Below, one piece after another: positions 36,101 through 49,164 of a stretch of 64,000 bases of DNA. The position numbers were made by a program, and so were the translations under genes. The notes under the pieces are model-generated. The model made no database searches. It was given only the letters and a program-made list of their open reading frames with translations, and was not told the DNA's origin. This DNA is from Hyalella azteca (lineage: Eukaryota; Arthropoda; Malacostraca; Amphipoda; Hyalellidae): NCBI RefSeq assembly GCF_000764305.2, contig NW_025932895.1:124001-188000 (forward strand), written 5' to 3'. Position 1 is the first letter of the stretch; each line of letters opens with the position of its first letter.

Positions 36101-36349
36101 TAAGTTAGATAGTAAACTAAATTATCATTTTCAATTTATACTCAAAGAAATACAAATGTATTAAATTGGATCCATCATTTAGAATAACCCTGTTGTCCCT
36201 GTATATAAATGAATAAATGAAAAATCTTGATAATATACACAAAAAACAACTAATGTTGAATTCAATTAAAATTTCCTATTTACAGTATTTCACTGCTTTA
36301 CTTTGCCAAGTGTAGGAGCAATATCAAATGACACTCTAGCAGAAAACAT
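33114..36349. other. No gene recognised; GC-richer island 33340-33500
   Basis: Short frames only. At 34568-34600 the palindrome GAATCATGATTC occurs twice, 17 bases apart. Minus-strand donor-like GTAAGTAAG near 35030 and GTGAGTTC near 35797 lack good acceptors. From about 34900 rightward the sequence is very AT-rich and low in complexity. Confidence 0.4.
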
Positions 36350-36545
36350 CACAGGAAGCACACAAATTTGTGCACTAACATCTAAGCAGACATCATATGA
36401 AAGGCAAATGTGCACCAACAGCTAAGCAGACGTTATATGAAAGACCAATGTCCAATGTGTACTATTAGTACTAAGAACTAAGCAGACATTAAATGAAAAG
36501 CAAATGTGTACCAACAGCTAAGCTGACATATGAAATGAAAAAGGC
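36350..36545. repeat. Degenerate ~55-bp tandem repeat (CTAAGCAGAC)
   Basis: CTAAGCAGACATCATATGAAAGGCAAATGTGCACCAACAG and variants occur about four times between 36380 and 36545. Confidence 0.75.
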
Positions 36546-36560
36546 ATATGTGCACTGTAA

Positions 36561-37270
36561 AGTATCATGGATACCAGCATTATCATACATAAAATATTGA
36601 TTTATATCTTGAGCAGATAAGGAAATTAAAAATGAACTGATTCTAAAAAATCTCTGGTTTGCCAGTATAATCGTAGTGTCAAAGCAGATACTTTTTTAGA
36701 CTTCCTCAAGTTCAATTTTGAGTCCTATAACTTAAGTAGACCAGTAAAGTATCATGGATACCAGGATTGCCATCATTAGACAAAGCTATTATTCATCAGG
36801 TTGATATCGATTTAAATCTTGAGTAGATAAGGAAATTAAAAATTTACTGATTATAAATAATCTCTGGTTGGCCACTATGTATCATGCATAGTGTCAAAGC
36901 AGAGACTTTTCAAGACTGTTTCTTCAGTTCAATTTTGAATCCTATAACTTACGTAGACCAGTCAAGTATCATGGATACCAGGATTACCAGCATTAGGCAA
37001 AGATATTTTCATCAAGTTGATATCAATTTAATCTTGAGTACTGGTAGTGGTAGATAAGGAAATTAAAATGAACCGATTCTAAAAAATCTCTGGATTGCCA
37101 CTATCATGCATAGTATCAATGCAGAGACTTTTTTTGGTCTCTTCCTTTACTACATTTCTGAGTCCAAAATCAGTATACACTATATGTAGATGACATCATG
37201 ACTGTAGACCAGTGAAGTATCAGCCTCAGGGATACCAGCATTTTCATTCAGCATAGCAACCAGCATTTAC
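36561..37270. repeat. Diverged tandem repeat, units ~190-250 bp
   Basis: AGTATCATGGATACCAG marks unit starts at 36561, 36748, 36965 and 37216. Between them TTGAG(C/T)A...GATAAGGAAATTAAAA, CTCTGG(T/A)TTGCCA and GCAGA(G/T)ACTTTTT recur in order. Spacing varies because of indels. Confidence 0.85.
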
Positions 37271-37340
37271 AGTAAATTCAACTGATGAGAAAAATGTCAA
37301 CACAAGAATAATTATTATAAGACTTTAGACTTACCTAAAT

Positions 37341-37690
37341 GACAATTCAATCTTCCTGGAGATGAATAAATCCATAAGGCGCCTCCAAAAGTTATTACTC
37401 CTCCATTCTCGATTCTCCAACACGTGATGCTGAGGCTAGTGATAATACCACAACCTCATCTTACCACAACACAACAGCACTTCAGATCACTTAATTCTTC
37501 ACTTCACAGGCTAAATTTCACAAATTGCACACATAAGGATTGCCTCATTTCAAAGAAGCTAAAAAAGCCAATGAAAACTTAAAATGACATTTAATAATAC
37601 CTTAAAAACATCCACCACTTGAAGTTCAGTCAAGCTATATTTGCCCGAGCGTCACACCACTGTCTCCACAACGGTCCAAACCCAACTAAA
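37341..37690 (-). other. Possible 5' leader exon ending at a strong donor
   Basis: On the minus strand the sequence CATTTAG is followed by GTAAGTCTAA (GT at about 37339-37340), a perfect donor. The sequence upstream (37341-37690) is less AT-rich than its surroundings and holds only short ORFs (ATGGAGGAGTAA; ATGGATTTATTC... open to the donor, 13 codons), as in a leader. A ...TCATCTCCAG acceptor 21 bases before the donor would alternatively make this a second 21-nt exon. The right boundary is not defined by any signal I can see. Linking it to the exons at 17761 and 1196 is inference from strand and order. Confidence 0.3.
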
Positions 37691-38291
37691 CAAGTGGCAA
37701 GCCGCAAGTAAGCAAGCAGCAACTAGCCATCATGAGCTCGCTTCAACCGTTTGCTACATATACGTTATTAAAAATTACTCAAGCTGGGTTAATTAGGAAT
37801 ATGGTATATACAAGTAATACAACTTACATCAAAATTCATGACCATTAAATAATTTTAATCTTTCTTGCACAACCTTCATCGAAAAAATTCCATTACAAAC
37901 ATAATAATAAAATTACTGAATTTACTTTAGCCCTCATCTTGAGAACCCTATTGCATGCGACAGTTTAAAGGCGGCAATTACCGTACATACAAATTGCAAA
38001 TAATGCCTTCAAATATAATATTTTAAATATGAAATAACGCTTACAAATTTATTGTTATTTAAAAAAACTGAACCTTCCATTCTTTTCTGTGCAAAAACTT
38101 TGAATTACTGCTTGAAAAAGTAACAAAGCCCTGAAAACGCATGCATGACCAGTTAAAATTCTTATAAACCTTACCACTTAATTGAAGAACATAGGAAGAA
38201 CGAGTCAATCACATACGAACAATTAGAACTGTAATGAAATCATGGCCTGCACATATAACAATTAAACTCATTTGTAAAGGTACAAACCTAG
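37691..38291. other. No feature recognised
   Basis: AT-rich; would be upstream of the putative leader exon. No clear TATA box. Confidence 0.35.
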
Positions 38292-38708
38292 TCATTGAAC
38301 AGATATACTGGTACCGTTGTACTTTTTAAAAAATACCGTTGTACACTTGTACTTTTGTGATGACCCTGTCTCTGACAGTGACTTCAGGGTGTTAGCTTCC
38401 ACCTCCGGTACTTCAGATCTGTGTATTTTAGAACCCCTGCGCATTCTTAAACATAGGTCCAGTTTGAATTCAGCTTTTAGCTCCTTTCCCCTTGAAATTT
38501 TGGATAGTTTTCTTGTGCTCTGTATATTATTTGTAAACTTAGATTTTAATTTCGGTTCTGTGACTTTCAATTGCATTGATTTCTGATTCTTCATATGAAT
38601 TCTAAAATACGCAATGACTATAGAATACTCCGAAACGTTTTCTATAAAGATATGAATTTGTATGGAATTTTTTCTGCTTTTCAGTTCTTTTAATATACTT
38701 GGCAGCAT
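38292..38708 (-). CDS. 138-codon ATG-initiated open frame, unrecognised
   Basis: The frame starts MLPSILKELKSRKNSIQ at 38708 and stops at TGA near 38292. It is Lys/Ser-rich and basic with no recognised domain, signal peptide or membrane segment. Its length is notable because the local DNA is AT-rich, where stops should be frequent. The C-terminal end falls in a small duplication (GTACAACGGTA twice). It could be a remnant of a mobile-element ORF or a chance frame; the plus strand is also open over 89 codons. Confidence 0.2.
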   Translation of the reverse strand: MLPSILKELKSRKNSIQIHIFIENVSEYSIVIAYFRIHMKNQKSMQLKVTEPKLKSKFTNNIQSTRKLSKISRGKELKAEFKLDLCLRMRRGSKIHRSEVPEVEANTLKSLSETGSSQKYKCTTVFFKKYNGTSISVQ

Positions 38709-39231
38709 TTAGAGCTCATGACAGAGCTAACACATCAGTATAGCCCTCATTTATTTTTATATTATTCACGGCTAAAACATTACGCTCTCTCGTAATTATC
38801 CAAGTTGTAGTGCGATAATTTCATGAGGAATGCAATGAGTTTAAGCAACATATGTATTATACATTCAGTCAATCAGTAATTTTTCAAATTTCTACAAATT
38901 CTACCTCATCGCGTTTCGTGGGCGACGCTTTGAGATCATTCTTGGGCGATATTTGGGCGATATACGTTGTTTTGATAATTATAATCAGTGAGATCTTCAA
39001 CAACTCGTTCATCTTGCTGAAGTTTCCCTTTAGGTTCATTATTGTCTTTTGAAAGCCTTTCGCTGTCTAGGTAGTTAGGTAGTAGTGACGTTTCTTCAGT
39101 AGGTATGTCGCTCGAAATCGTTTCGCTAAATCAGTGGTATCATGAATACTCACCTCCTTCACATTGACAGAAATTGTCGTGTCGAGATCTCAGTGACAGT
39201 TCCTATGTATGTTCTTATGTAACATGCATGT
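38709..39231. other. No feature recognised
   Basis: AT-rich; GGGCGAYATTTGGGCGATAT short duplication near 38943. Confidence 0.4.
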
Positions 39232-39522
39232 GCGTCGAGAAGTCTTGATTCACGTTACATCAGGTCGTCGAGAAGGCTTGATACACGGTACATCAGGTCG
39301 TCGAGTATTGGTACACGGTACATTAGGTCATCGAGTATTGGTACACGTTACATCAGGTCGTCGAGGAGGCTTGATACACGTTACATCAGGTCGTCGAGAA
39401 GGCTTGATACACGTTACATCAGGTAGCCGAGAAGGTTTGATACACGTTACATCAGGTAGCCGAGAAGGCTTGATACACGTTACATCAGGTCGTCGAGGAG
39501 GCTTGATACACGTTACATCAGA
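39232..39522. repeat. 33-bp minisatellite
   Basis: Unit CTTGATACACGTTACATCAGGTCGTCGAGAAGG repeats about nine times, with shorter units (GAGTATTGGTACACG) in the left part. The period is a multiple of three, giving an 11-residue repeat (GLIHVTSGRRE) in a 114-codon plus-strand frame. I treat the frame as a by-product. Confidence 0.9.
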
Positions 39523-42500
39523 TAACTCACAAATTATTTTTGGCGTCTACTAGCATGCACCGCGCTATTGTGCTTCGCTAGGTATTTTGTATCACGTTTC
39601 CTGACTAATATGCACTAGGGCTACCGAAAATACAAAACTAATGTTATGCTATATGCTATAACTCTTAAAAAACAACGAAAAAAACGTTTGATAGCGATTT
39701 ATGTTGCTCTATTCGCCTGTGTTTTCACAATTTTTTACCTAGTTTACCTGTTTTTTTACCCACTTATGTTTAGTACTTAATTTTGGTAAGTCACAATTTT
39801 CATCGTTGATATTTTTCAGTAATTAGCTGCTAAAGAAAAATAATGTTTGCAATAAAAAGTGCAAAAATAAACTAGGATTTATATATAATTTTCGTTTCGA
39901 CAAGTTTCATCATTGAAGCAAAATCTTGTGACCTCAACTTTTTACTAAATAAAAACGGGATAAAACGTTAATGTAAAGTGGGGGTTTAAACTTTTATTAT
40001 GGTAATGAACGACGTTATTTCAAGTGAAATGTGTTGGGCGATCGACAACCAATAATAAATGAAGATTGTCTTCTGAAAATTGGGATTTATATATAGGTAT
40101 ACCTGTTCTTATATTCAACTATTTACGGTATATACAGTAATTCAATTTTTGTTGTGCAGTACGCTTCCAATCACAAATTAAATACATCAAGATGTCACTG
40201 AAAACCCGTTCAACATTGCACTGATTTTCGTCAATAGTGGTTACATTCCACATAAGATGTGTGAAAACATCACTGCACCCAAATATTGCACCGCCACGAA
40301 ACCAAACTTAGGTACCAATAGTATTAACATGAACTTTCGTGTAGGGATAAAATTGGATGCACTTACCGACTGACTAAAGTAAATAGGATGACTACGTAAA
40401 AATTCGAAAATCTCCGTCCCCTACATAAAGCTGAGGATAAGATTCCAAAGTAGTTATATCAATAAATGTGCCGGATCAGTTACGATTCATACTGTTATTC
40501 ATCATAAGATAAATATTTTCTACGTTGCGCATCTTTGCGGCAAGCATTGTTTCTGAATAATAATAATAGCTATTATTATGATTGTTGTTGTGCGACGCGC
40601 CACAGAAATCGTTTAAACTAAATTGGTACAAAAATTGAGTTTGACAATAAACATCAATATAATTGAAAAAAAATAATAAAGTGGTTTCAAATCAGTAAAT
40701 TAATTTGAGCTATAATATAATTAATTCCGCAATATTCGTACGTTTCATTTAATTCGAATCATCCTACGATCATGGCTTCAGTACCTTATTTCTACGGCAA
40801 TTCTGCTCAAATTTTAGTAGACGAACCATTCCATGGCTTGCCGATGCTACCATCCTAAACGCCGATGATTTCAAGACTCAAATAAAGCCCTTAAAAATCT
40901 GTCTAAATGTCGAGAGTGTACGGAAGTGAGATATCGTCGTATCCAGAGAGTTGCGGAACAGAATGAAGCCATGAAACGTGGAGCGCCGAGCAGCGGACAG
41001 AAGGATGAGTCCGGCATGGCGTCGTGTATACATGCACACACGGACTACATCGCAACCGTCCACTGAGCCGGAAACTGAGCGCGCGCCAACTAGACGTTCG
41101 TTTTACTCCGTGAACGATTCATTCATCATTCATGTATCGTGAATTATTTCCTATTAGATCAGAGGGATAAAGCGTTACATTTTCGATGAGGAGTTATGCA
41201 AATCCCGCAATGAACATTAACGAACTTTAGATACATTATTCACGAATAGATATTGATGAATGAAGAAAATAAAATATTCAATGTAGAAAAAGTAGCATCC
41301 AACTAATTCATAACGAACGCTTATTAACTTAGCAAATGAAACAAAAAATATGTGTAAATAATAAAAAACAGCTCTCAATAACTTCAAGTCTTTACAAATG
41401 AATTAGTGAACTGAAGATTCCAGCAGAAATCAGTCGCTAAACTTAGGATTAGCAGCAGTTTGCCAGAAGAATGTAGCTAGTAATAATGACCTCGAATGCT
41501 GCGCGACGACTAGCGACTTCCAGACGTACACGATCCCCGCCTTCCCGCCAACTGCGTGGGGCGACTGGCTGAGTGGCTGGTGGCTGGCTGATGGCTGTGC
41601 ACGCTGCACGGCTGTGGAGCGGAGAGTCAGTGGCGGTCACCTAACTCACAGATCATCAGCTTGTAATTCTGGCATGTTGATCACCTAGTATAATAGGGAG
41701 GGACTCAGCTCTATTCTAGCTCAAATTGAGATGCTTAAGATGCATGTAGCATGTAACTCAAGCCATTCATCGCACAAATATCATGTCACTGATCTCTTGA
41801 GATCAAATACACATTTGATGCATAAATATATGTACAGATTTTTGTTTAATATAAAATTTTACCATTTACTTTCTAATAATCTTATCTCCGTCACTCGACA
41901 TCCAAACGATCCGGTTTCTTATTTCGGCAAGATTTTTTTAATACAAATCAGACCCATTATTAAACACATTCAACGTTCAATCGCGAATACTGATAGAAAC
42001 AAATTGATAGAAACTTCAAGTTTTCCCAAAATAACTTGATTGATCATAAAAAATAAACCGAACGCCAGCACAAACGCTTGAAGCGCACAAAACTAACGCG
42101 TTGTTCTTATACCAACTAAAACTGGTTTGCCTTCAAAATCTTACAATGCTCCTCACCAGAGCACAGGCTTATTACAGTTCCAAACTCGACGAATCCTAGA
42201 GTCGAACACACACAAGGAAACAGAGATTAGCTTGCATGTATTTCATTTCGTCATTCCTCCAACACGATTGAGTTTACGTCAAGTTTGACAACTATTTCTC
42301 GAAAGAAATTGGCATTGAGTGAAATTATCCTCCCAACAATCGTGATCAATACAGAGTAGTCGGTAAGAGGACGGTATGCATTGAGTGAAGAAAACAGAGG
42401 AAACAACTACCAAATTGGAAGTATCTCAACTTTGTTGAAAGTATATTTATACTAAGCCTCATGAATTAGCAATTGAACGCTCGTAATACGTTGTGTTATG

Positions 42501-43592
42501 TAGTAGCAGCGCAGGCCTCGCCTCAAGATGGTGAGTGAAGCGCTCATTTTTCTGTAGACCCTACTTTCCTTCGTCACACCGGTGACAACCTATCCTATGA
42601 GCCAGCCATCCACCTAACCCCTCCCGTTGGTTTCCCCACTCCACCCCCAAATCGACCGAAGTGCCCCCACTCACCCCTACCCTGATACAGCGAACCGTGA
42701 GCAGCAGCAGCAGCTCACTAGCACACCATTCCAACAGACGCTGGCTCTCGCACACACGGGCATGCAGCTCTTGCTTTCGTACCTACTTTCAAAACCTCCC
42801 GACGTGGTGAATGATAGCCATGGAGCATACACTCGTCGCATTCTATGCTAGCTCGGCTCTAGAAATCTAGAATGGAATTAGCGCTCAGAGATACATGCAC
42901 GACTAAGTATGCGAACCCTATTTCCTTGCGTTCAAATTGTAGCATTGAAATCTTCGTCTGCTATATAGCAGGCGACTTCTTACGGAAACACATCCAGTTC
43001 TCTGCATTCACTACAAAATTCTAAAATCGCTCAGAATTCTCACCTAAATTAAACTTGTTTCATTTCAAGACTGTCAGTGTAGTCCTATGATCATGAAGTC
43101 ACCGACAGTCTGTGGACACACTATTAACGCATTATGACAATGAAAAGCTCGGGTTAGATTATGACACTGAGATCATCAAATTTTTCGTAAAATAATTAAA
43201 TATTTTGGTTAGATAAACTTTTTTTTCATATTGGGTAGAGTGTGGTCAGTGAACATTATTTTTCGCTTTAGCGTTTCATAACATCGTGACTATCTGAGAA
43301 ACAGCTCGGGCAGCCCCAATTTTGATGCACGTCATGTTTACGAAAATCAAGGAGAAGCTGCAGATTAAAAATCCGAATAAATAAGAGCTCTCAAGTTACC
43401 AAGCTTAAATTTATTACAATATCTCTCTATGGCCACAAGTAAAGTTGAACAAGTCGTACAGCTAAAGTTGTCCGAGCCAAGTCCGTTCAAATCACCGACT
43501 GATTGAAACGTTGGGGGTTTGTCATTTCATGCGTACACTTGCCTAAAAACGGGCGATAACAGTCGAGTAGTCTATACGTGACTACGAGTAGT
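39523..43592. other. No gene recognised; GC-rich islands at 41440-41640 and 42520-42850
   Basis: The second island starts with CAAGATG|GTGAGTG at about 42524, which would be a first exon ending just after a start codon, but nothing confirms it. A TAATAATAATAGCTATTATTA palindromic microsatellite is at 40558. Other frames are short. Confidence 0.35.
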
Positions 43593-43628
43593 CTTGGAGC
43601 TTACTATACGTGACTAAGAAGCTCCAAG
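43593..43628. repeat. Hairpin with perfect 10-bp stem
   Basis: CTTGGAGCTT (43593-43602) pairs with AAGCTCCAAG (43619-43628) around a 16-base loop. The loop word CTATACGTGACTA also occurs just upstream at 43572. Confidence 0.7.
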
Positions 43629-46627
43629 AACAACTGTCATTCAATAACGAACGTGTTTTAATTTATTTATAAATTTGGTCAACCGTAGCCACTTAATTTA
43701 TGTCAAATCTTAGACGCAGCTCGATGAATTAATGCAGCTCGATGAATAATTTTTAATCGAAACACAAAGCTGAATTGACAAACTGCCGCTTCTCGTCAAT
43801 GAAGATCAACACGCCTCTTGATGAGCAGCAAAATTCGTTATTTCTGAATATTTCTGTTATATTCGTTCTGAATTCTGAAAGCATAGGTCATTACATGTTC
43901 TGAATTTTGTATTTTCGATAGGCTCAATACAATCATCAATATATGATGAACTAAGATGAATTTGGGTCGTCCCGAAAATATTTCCCAAGTGAAAAACTGT
44001 ATAAATTCGGGAAGGAATTAACTTGCTTAAACAAATGACAAATCTCACCAGAAGACTAACGGCATTACTAACTAAACTAAAATATATCATCAATATCAAC
44101 TCTGAAATTCTGATAGCAATACGTCAGGAAAGTTGTAGTGGATGTAGCCGCCAGACACCTACGGCGCGAACTCGAGCGCTGAAGAGGGTGGGTATGTAGA
44201 AGAGCTCTTGCAAGCGAGGCACGAGCGCGAAGCCTGGCAGAGGTTCAGCCTATCTGATAAGCAACGGTGAGCGAGGCCGAGCTATATCGACCTAACGTAA
44301 ACCTGACACCCAACGTTATTGCTAACGCTACTTTCGCTAGACACAAAACGTCGTGGATGCCAAGGAACGAAAGTTTACTTACTCATGTCGGCTCCCACAA
44401 CCTCTATCTCACATGGCCTATTTAAGCTCAACAATGAATCGAATTATAAATAAAGTGAACATGAATGGTAGATCTACACTATGGCACCAACAACAAACTG
44501 GTAGAAACCTAATCAAACGCTTTAGAGTGTTAACATTCATGAAAGCACAAAACCGCACTCAAATTGACTTAACGAGCTAGAAAACGACAATAAATTTTGC
44601 GATGTACTCGATCAATCTCAATAGCTTCAAAAACGATTTTTTCACTTTATCTTACTGTTTATTATAAACTAAAAAAAAACACAAATATCAATATGGAGCA
44701 GCGCAGATAGTGAAGCATCACATGCAACTTGGTATCCGTTTCCAATGGACACGCCTAAGCTGACAGAATAGTAGCCAAGGGGCACTTGAGAAGCATCCGT
44801 TGGCGCAAACGTCGCCGTAGCTCGAGTGAAAGTTGATTTCGCGCTACGAAGTTGCTTTGGTGATGGAAGACAATTTCACATCCATAGCAACGGCTAAACA
44901 GACATGGAAAAATCGCTTCGATGAATTTTGCATCTCCTACGCTGCTTGCCTCTCAAGTCGCCTTTCCTAACGCAAAATATTTCGTCTCGGTTAACTCTGT
45001 GGATTAAAATTCAGCAACTCGTCTTGAATTCAGCGTTTTTTTACAGAAAAATTATTAGTGTTTTTTACAGAAAAATTATTTCAGTATAAGCGAGAAAAGT
45101 TACAAGACAGCACACAAAATCACACACAAATATATCTTCCACTTCCACAAGAAGCGTTATAGGGAAATAGTAGAAGTAGAAATTTATTAATTTATCACCT
45201 ATGGAATAGATCAGATTTTAGAGATATGGAGCGCTGAACTGAAGCTGATGATGAACTATCGTAAGCAACTCATGTCGTTGTGAACATTTTAAAGACTGTA
45301 TTTCTTTCTGAATCTAGACTCCTATTCATTCCAATCAGAATGCACCAATGGGCAGGTGAAATGAAACTGTGCAACGAATTCAGTATCTGTTATTGCATTA
45401 TCAACCAGGAAACACGACAACGGTGTGGCATGGTCGGGAGTCAGAACGTGCAGCTGCAGCAGCCGCTGCTGCTCAGATGACGCCGCTCTGCCTCCAGCTT
45501 TTCTTCCTGGCCGTCCATCGTATTGATTTCCCCACACGCGGTGAAAACTGGTGTGAGCGTCCAGAGAACACACGCCGACACTCTTCACACAGAGCCTTTG
45601 CTCTCCACAACGCCACGGTGCCCTTCTTCGAGCCATGGCATCGTTTATATATTCGTTTGACTGAAAATAATGATCCATTGTTACACTGGAAAATAGGTGA
45701 CGTTGTAGAAGCGAGGTGACTTTTACAATTATCTGCTCGCTTTTACACTTCATGACACAATCACCATAATCAAGATTCTTTACCCTGCGTTCCTCGTCAA
45801 AGCAGGATATCTTATAAACGAGCCAAATTCTATATAGAAAAATAATTAAATGTATTTAAACTATAAATGTATTCATTCAATTTCAGCTTAAATTCTAAAT
45901 ATTAATTCTCTCCGAAGCCTTGCGACAGTAGGAGCTCATGCCGTACGACCATAGGATACTGCATAACCTTCAATAAATATCTCTCATTATTAAATAGGAA
46001 TGCTGTTGAGATGAACACGTTTTAGTTAAATTAACAGAAATGTTACCCCAAAATTCGTCGTCACCGTGTAATATCAGCAGAAAGATTTCGACTGAAGTTC
46101 ATACAGGACATTTAACGCGATATAGCATCGTTTCGAGCAGCACCGAAGTATTACTTTTGAACGCATTGGAAAGTATTACTTTTGACATTGGCCAATGTCG
46201 CTGAAATATCGTATTAAAAGCTTCTAAAAATTAAAGAAAGTCTTCGTCGAAAATGACAAATTTTATAGTAAAAAAATAATTAGTACACGTTATCTTGTAT
46301 GCATCACATTTCCGGTATCAGGTTAAATGTATCGGTGATCCTAGGTATTTGAAGATCACACTATCTTTGATTCCTTTTGGATTTTCTTAATCTGGTAGAT
46401 CAAACAACGGGAAATGCCTTACATGCCCGGCCAGACGCAGGCGTATTGTTATACTTGGTTGCGTTAGTCAAGACAACTCGTGAAGGTCGGCTGGATCCGA
46501 AACAAAGTACGATCAAGGAACTTCATACGTCTTGGAAATATTTCCAACTGCTTGTAGTGCATAAATCGACAGCGCTTAGACAAATTTAGCTGATTAATTG
46601 ACGCCGATTCCTGTTTCTTGTTTCCAG
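43629..46627. other. No gene recognised; GC-rich islands 44130-44300 and 45420-45620
   Basis: The second island is open on both strands (plus 45369-45719, minus 45322-45753) because of CAG/CTG-rich sequence; neither product resembles a known family. A 70-codon plus-strand frame at 46377-46589 follows a pyrimidine-rich acceptor-like sequence but lacks a donor. Confidence 0.35.
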
Positions 46628-46678
46628 GCATTTGAAAATAAATTTAGGCGACTTCTTAAAAATCAAGCGATATTGTAA
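46628..46678 (+). other. Candidate terminal coding exon
   Basis: A strong acceptor (TTCCTGTTTCTTGTTTCCAG, AG at 46626-46627) is followed in phase 0 by 16 codons reading AFENKFRRLLKNQAIL and a TAA stop. No upstream exon was found. The signal is good but such short frames occur by chance in AT-rich DNA. Confidence 0.2.
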
Positions 46679-49026
46679 CATGAATAGTATCCTAAGCCTT
46701 TTCACACACAATCGGCTTGCAAAAACAGATCATAACGCGTATAGAAACTAGAAATTTCGGTGTTCAAAAACGTGACAATACAGGTGCTGACTCACAGTGG
46801 TTCGACTAACATAAGAATCCCTTGTCAAATCGGACCCTATAGCTTGCTAATAGATGGGAACAACATGGTTGTCCTGAACAGATAGAATCGTTCTGGACAG
46901 CCACCGAATTTATAAGACGTTCCGCAACAACAAACCGACCAAATTTTGCAGCAGTATAGGATGGGCCGAGAAGCGGCGCTGGACGGGTGAGTGATCCCAT
47001 CACCAAACTTGCGACCTTGGGCGAGAGGCACACACCAGACTCAGGACAACCGCAAGCTCCTGGAATTGGCTAAAACATTTATTCTGGAAGCTGTCTTCGA
47101 CGCATGGCTCAGTGGAAACACCATTTCAATAATTAATTCAATGGAATCAATAAGACGAACCCGATATAAGGAATAAAGTAAGTAGTTTGGTCATTCATAG
47201 AAACAAAGCTGCAACAAGTTCAGTTGTCGTCTAAAACGGAAAATGGTGGTACAAGTACAATATCTGAAGTAGTAATGACACTAGCATCACCAAAGACAAG
47301 CAGCAGGCATTTATTGATATTAATCTAATAAATTTCAATGCCAAAGTTAAATGAAAGAGACTGAATTACACCGACAACAGTTGCTAACTTTTCAATTAAA
47401 TTGCACGTGATGAAGCTAACTTGATGGCCGGGCTATATCAATGTTCCGAATATTTTTACCAAGTAATATTTGAAGTAACAAAATATATTTTGATGATGCT
47501 TCCAGATTTCACTCTAACTTACTTATTAAAAATTTGAAACGAACATATTTTTGTACACTTATACAGTGCTCTACTAACAGTTATGCATTGCTCTTAGAAC
47601 GCAAAATATGCATTTATATCTGAATATCTCAACAAAATATGTAATTTGGGCAACGTACCAAAGGAAAGAACTCGCGCACGAAAGTTTGGCGTACGTCTAT
47701 CACGAGAGGCTGCGTATATTCAGCGCCTCACGCCGGCTGAGACAGGCTGCCAGGTGGCATAATTGAGTTCTATTTCGTGGCAGTTCGATCACACATCAAT
47801 AAAAATACATTTCAAACAACATTGCAGAAATTTTATTTAAAAATACGGAGCATCGAAAGAGAAAAGGGGATATATTGAGGTTGAGTCTAAAATTATAAGT
47901 ATTATAGTTTATGCATGCTAACAAACGCAGACATCATTAGAAATTTAACAACCAGTAAACTAAAAAAAATGCTATAAGAATTTTGAAGGACAGCAATCCC
48001 TGAAGCATTCAACAATCATGCATGCATGCATGGGTCTCTGCCGACTCATGTACGCCAAATTTACAACACCGACTGGCGACTAAGCTTTAGTTGTGGATTC
48101 GGGAAATGCTTCACAAATGTGAAATTAAAACATAATTTTTTTAAAGACAGAACAACAAAACTGGATATCCTCATGAAGTGTGCTGAGCAACAAACATTCC
48201 GCCCATCGCAAGTGAAGAAAAGTAAATCATCATAAGGCGACCAGTAAATCATTTAGCATTCTCATGAGAACTGATACTCAAAACCAACCAGAGTTGAGCA
48301 GGACTTGCCAATGCTACTCCTCCAGATAATGGAGCTAAATTTGTGTGGGTGTGGAGAACGCCCTTGTCGGACCCACTGATCATGCTCGTACGTACGAACT
48401 AACATACTCTATCGAAACAGCCACTTATGGGGCAGATCAACTTCTCACAGGCTCCCGGCTTTTGCTTGCAATTGAACTAGAAGAGCCTTCTCGTCGTTCG
48501 TGGGGTGATGGTTCATACAATAAAAGAATGGATAGCTCAGAGAGTTTAATTAGATAAGTACATGCAGCTAGGAATGAAACTTTGGTGCTAAACAACACGG
48601 AGTACGCCGTTCTTCTTGTTTTAACTCATATTTTTCGTAAAACAAAAACTTGAAGGTATGCTAGAGCCACGTATCTGAAAAAAAAAAGAAATTTGAAATA
48701 CGTAGGACTTATGGGACTCAAGAATGACTAGAAACCATGAATTTGTGGTGGAACTATTATTCGTTTCAATGTCATGTGTCATGAAAACCAGTGATCTGAC
48801 TCTTAATTCTTCATGAAAAAGAAATACGTGTTATTACGCACTTTATAGATCGAACAGATCACCAAAATTATGATAGAAATAACTGCACAAATGTGCCTCA
48901 CCAATTACAGATAATTGAGATTTCCCAAAAGAACTCAATAGGCGGTAAAGCTGCAAGCTGGAAAAGAAAGCTGCACAGTACTTGCTCTTCACTACGTTGC
49001 TGCTAACACTAGTGCTCCAGCTCCAG
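46679..49026. other. No gene recognised
   Basis: AT-rich with short frames. A strong minus-strand acceptor (run of T then CAG at 48677-48679) has no matching donor. CATGCATGCATGCATG is at 48018. Confidence 0.4.
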
Positions 49027-49164
49027 TCATTACCAACTGATTGTGATGAGAGCACAACGTCGGAAAGTGATGAGGACGGTCACAGGAGGCGCTATACGTT
49101 GGAATCAAGTGACGTAAACGAAGAGTACTTTCCTAGATCCTCGAAGTCTGATGCATTAACCTAG
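49027..49164 (+). other. Candidate terminal coding exon, acidic Ser-rich tail
   Basis: After a branch-like TGCTAAC and AG at 49025-49026, an open frame of 45 codons reads SLPTDCDESTTSESDEDGH, RRRYTLESSDVNEEYFPR and SSKSDALT before TAG (49162-49164). The composition is strikingly protein-like: an acidic serine patch, then a short basic run, then another acidic stretch, with little use of the residues that AT-rich random DNA favours. No family is recognised, the pyrimidine tract is weak and there is no nearby AATAAA. It may be the C-terminal end of an unidentified gene on the plus strand. Confidence 0.25.

Noticed and set aside
42480..42530. Plus-strand first exon ending ATG|GTGAGTG
   Set aside because: Attractive junction, but one donor-like word with an ATG is expected by chance in 64 kb and no downstream exon could be paired.
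45322..45753. Overlapping 143- and 116-codon frames on both strands
   Set aside because: Mutual overlap in a CAG/CTG-rich island with no family resemblance on either strand.
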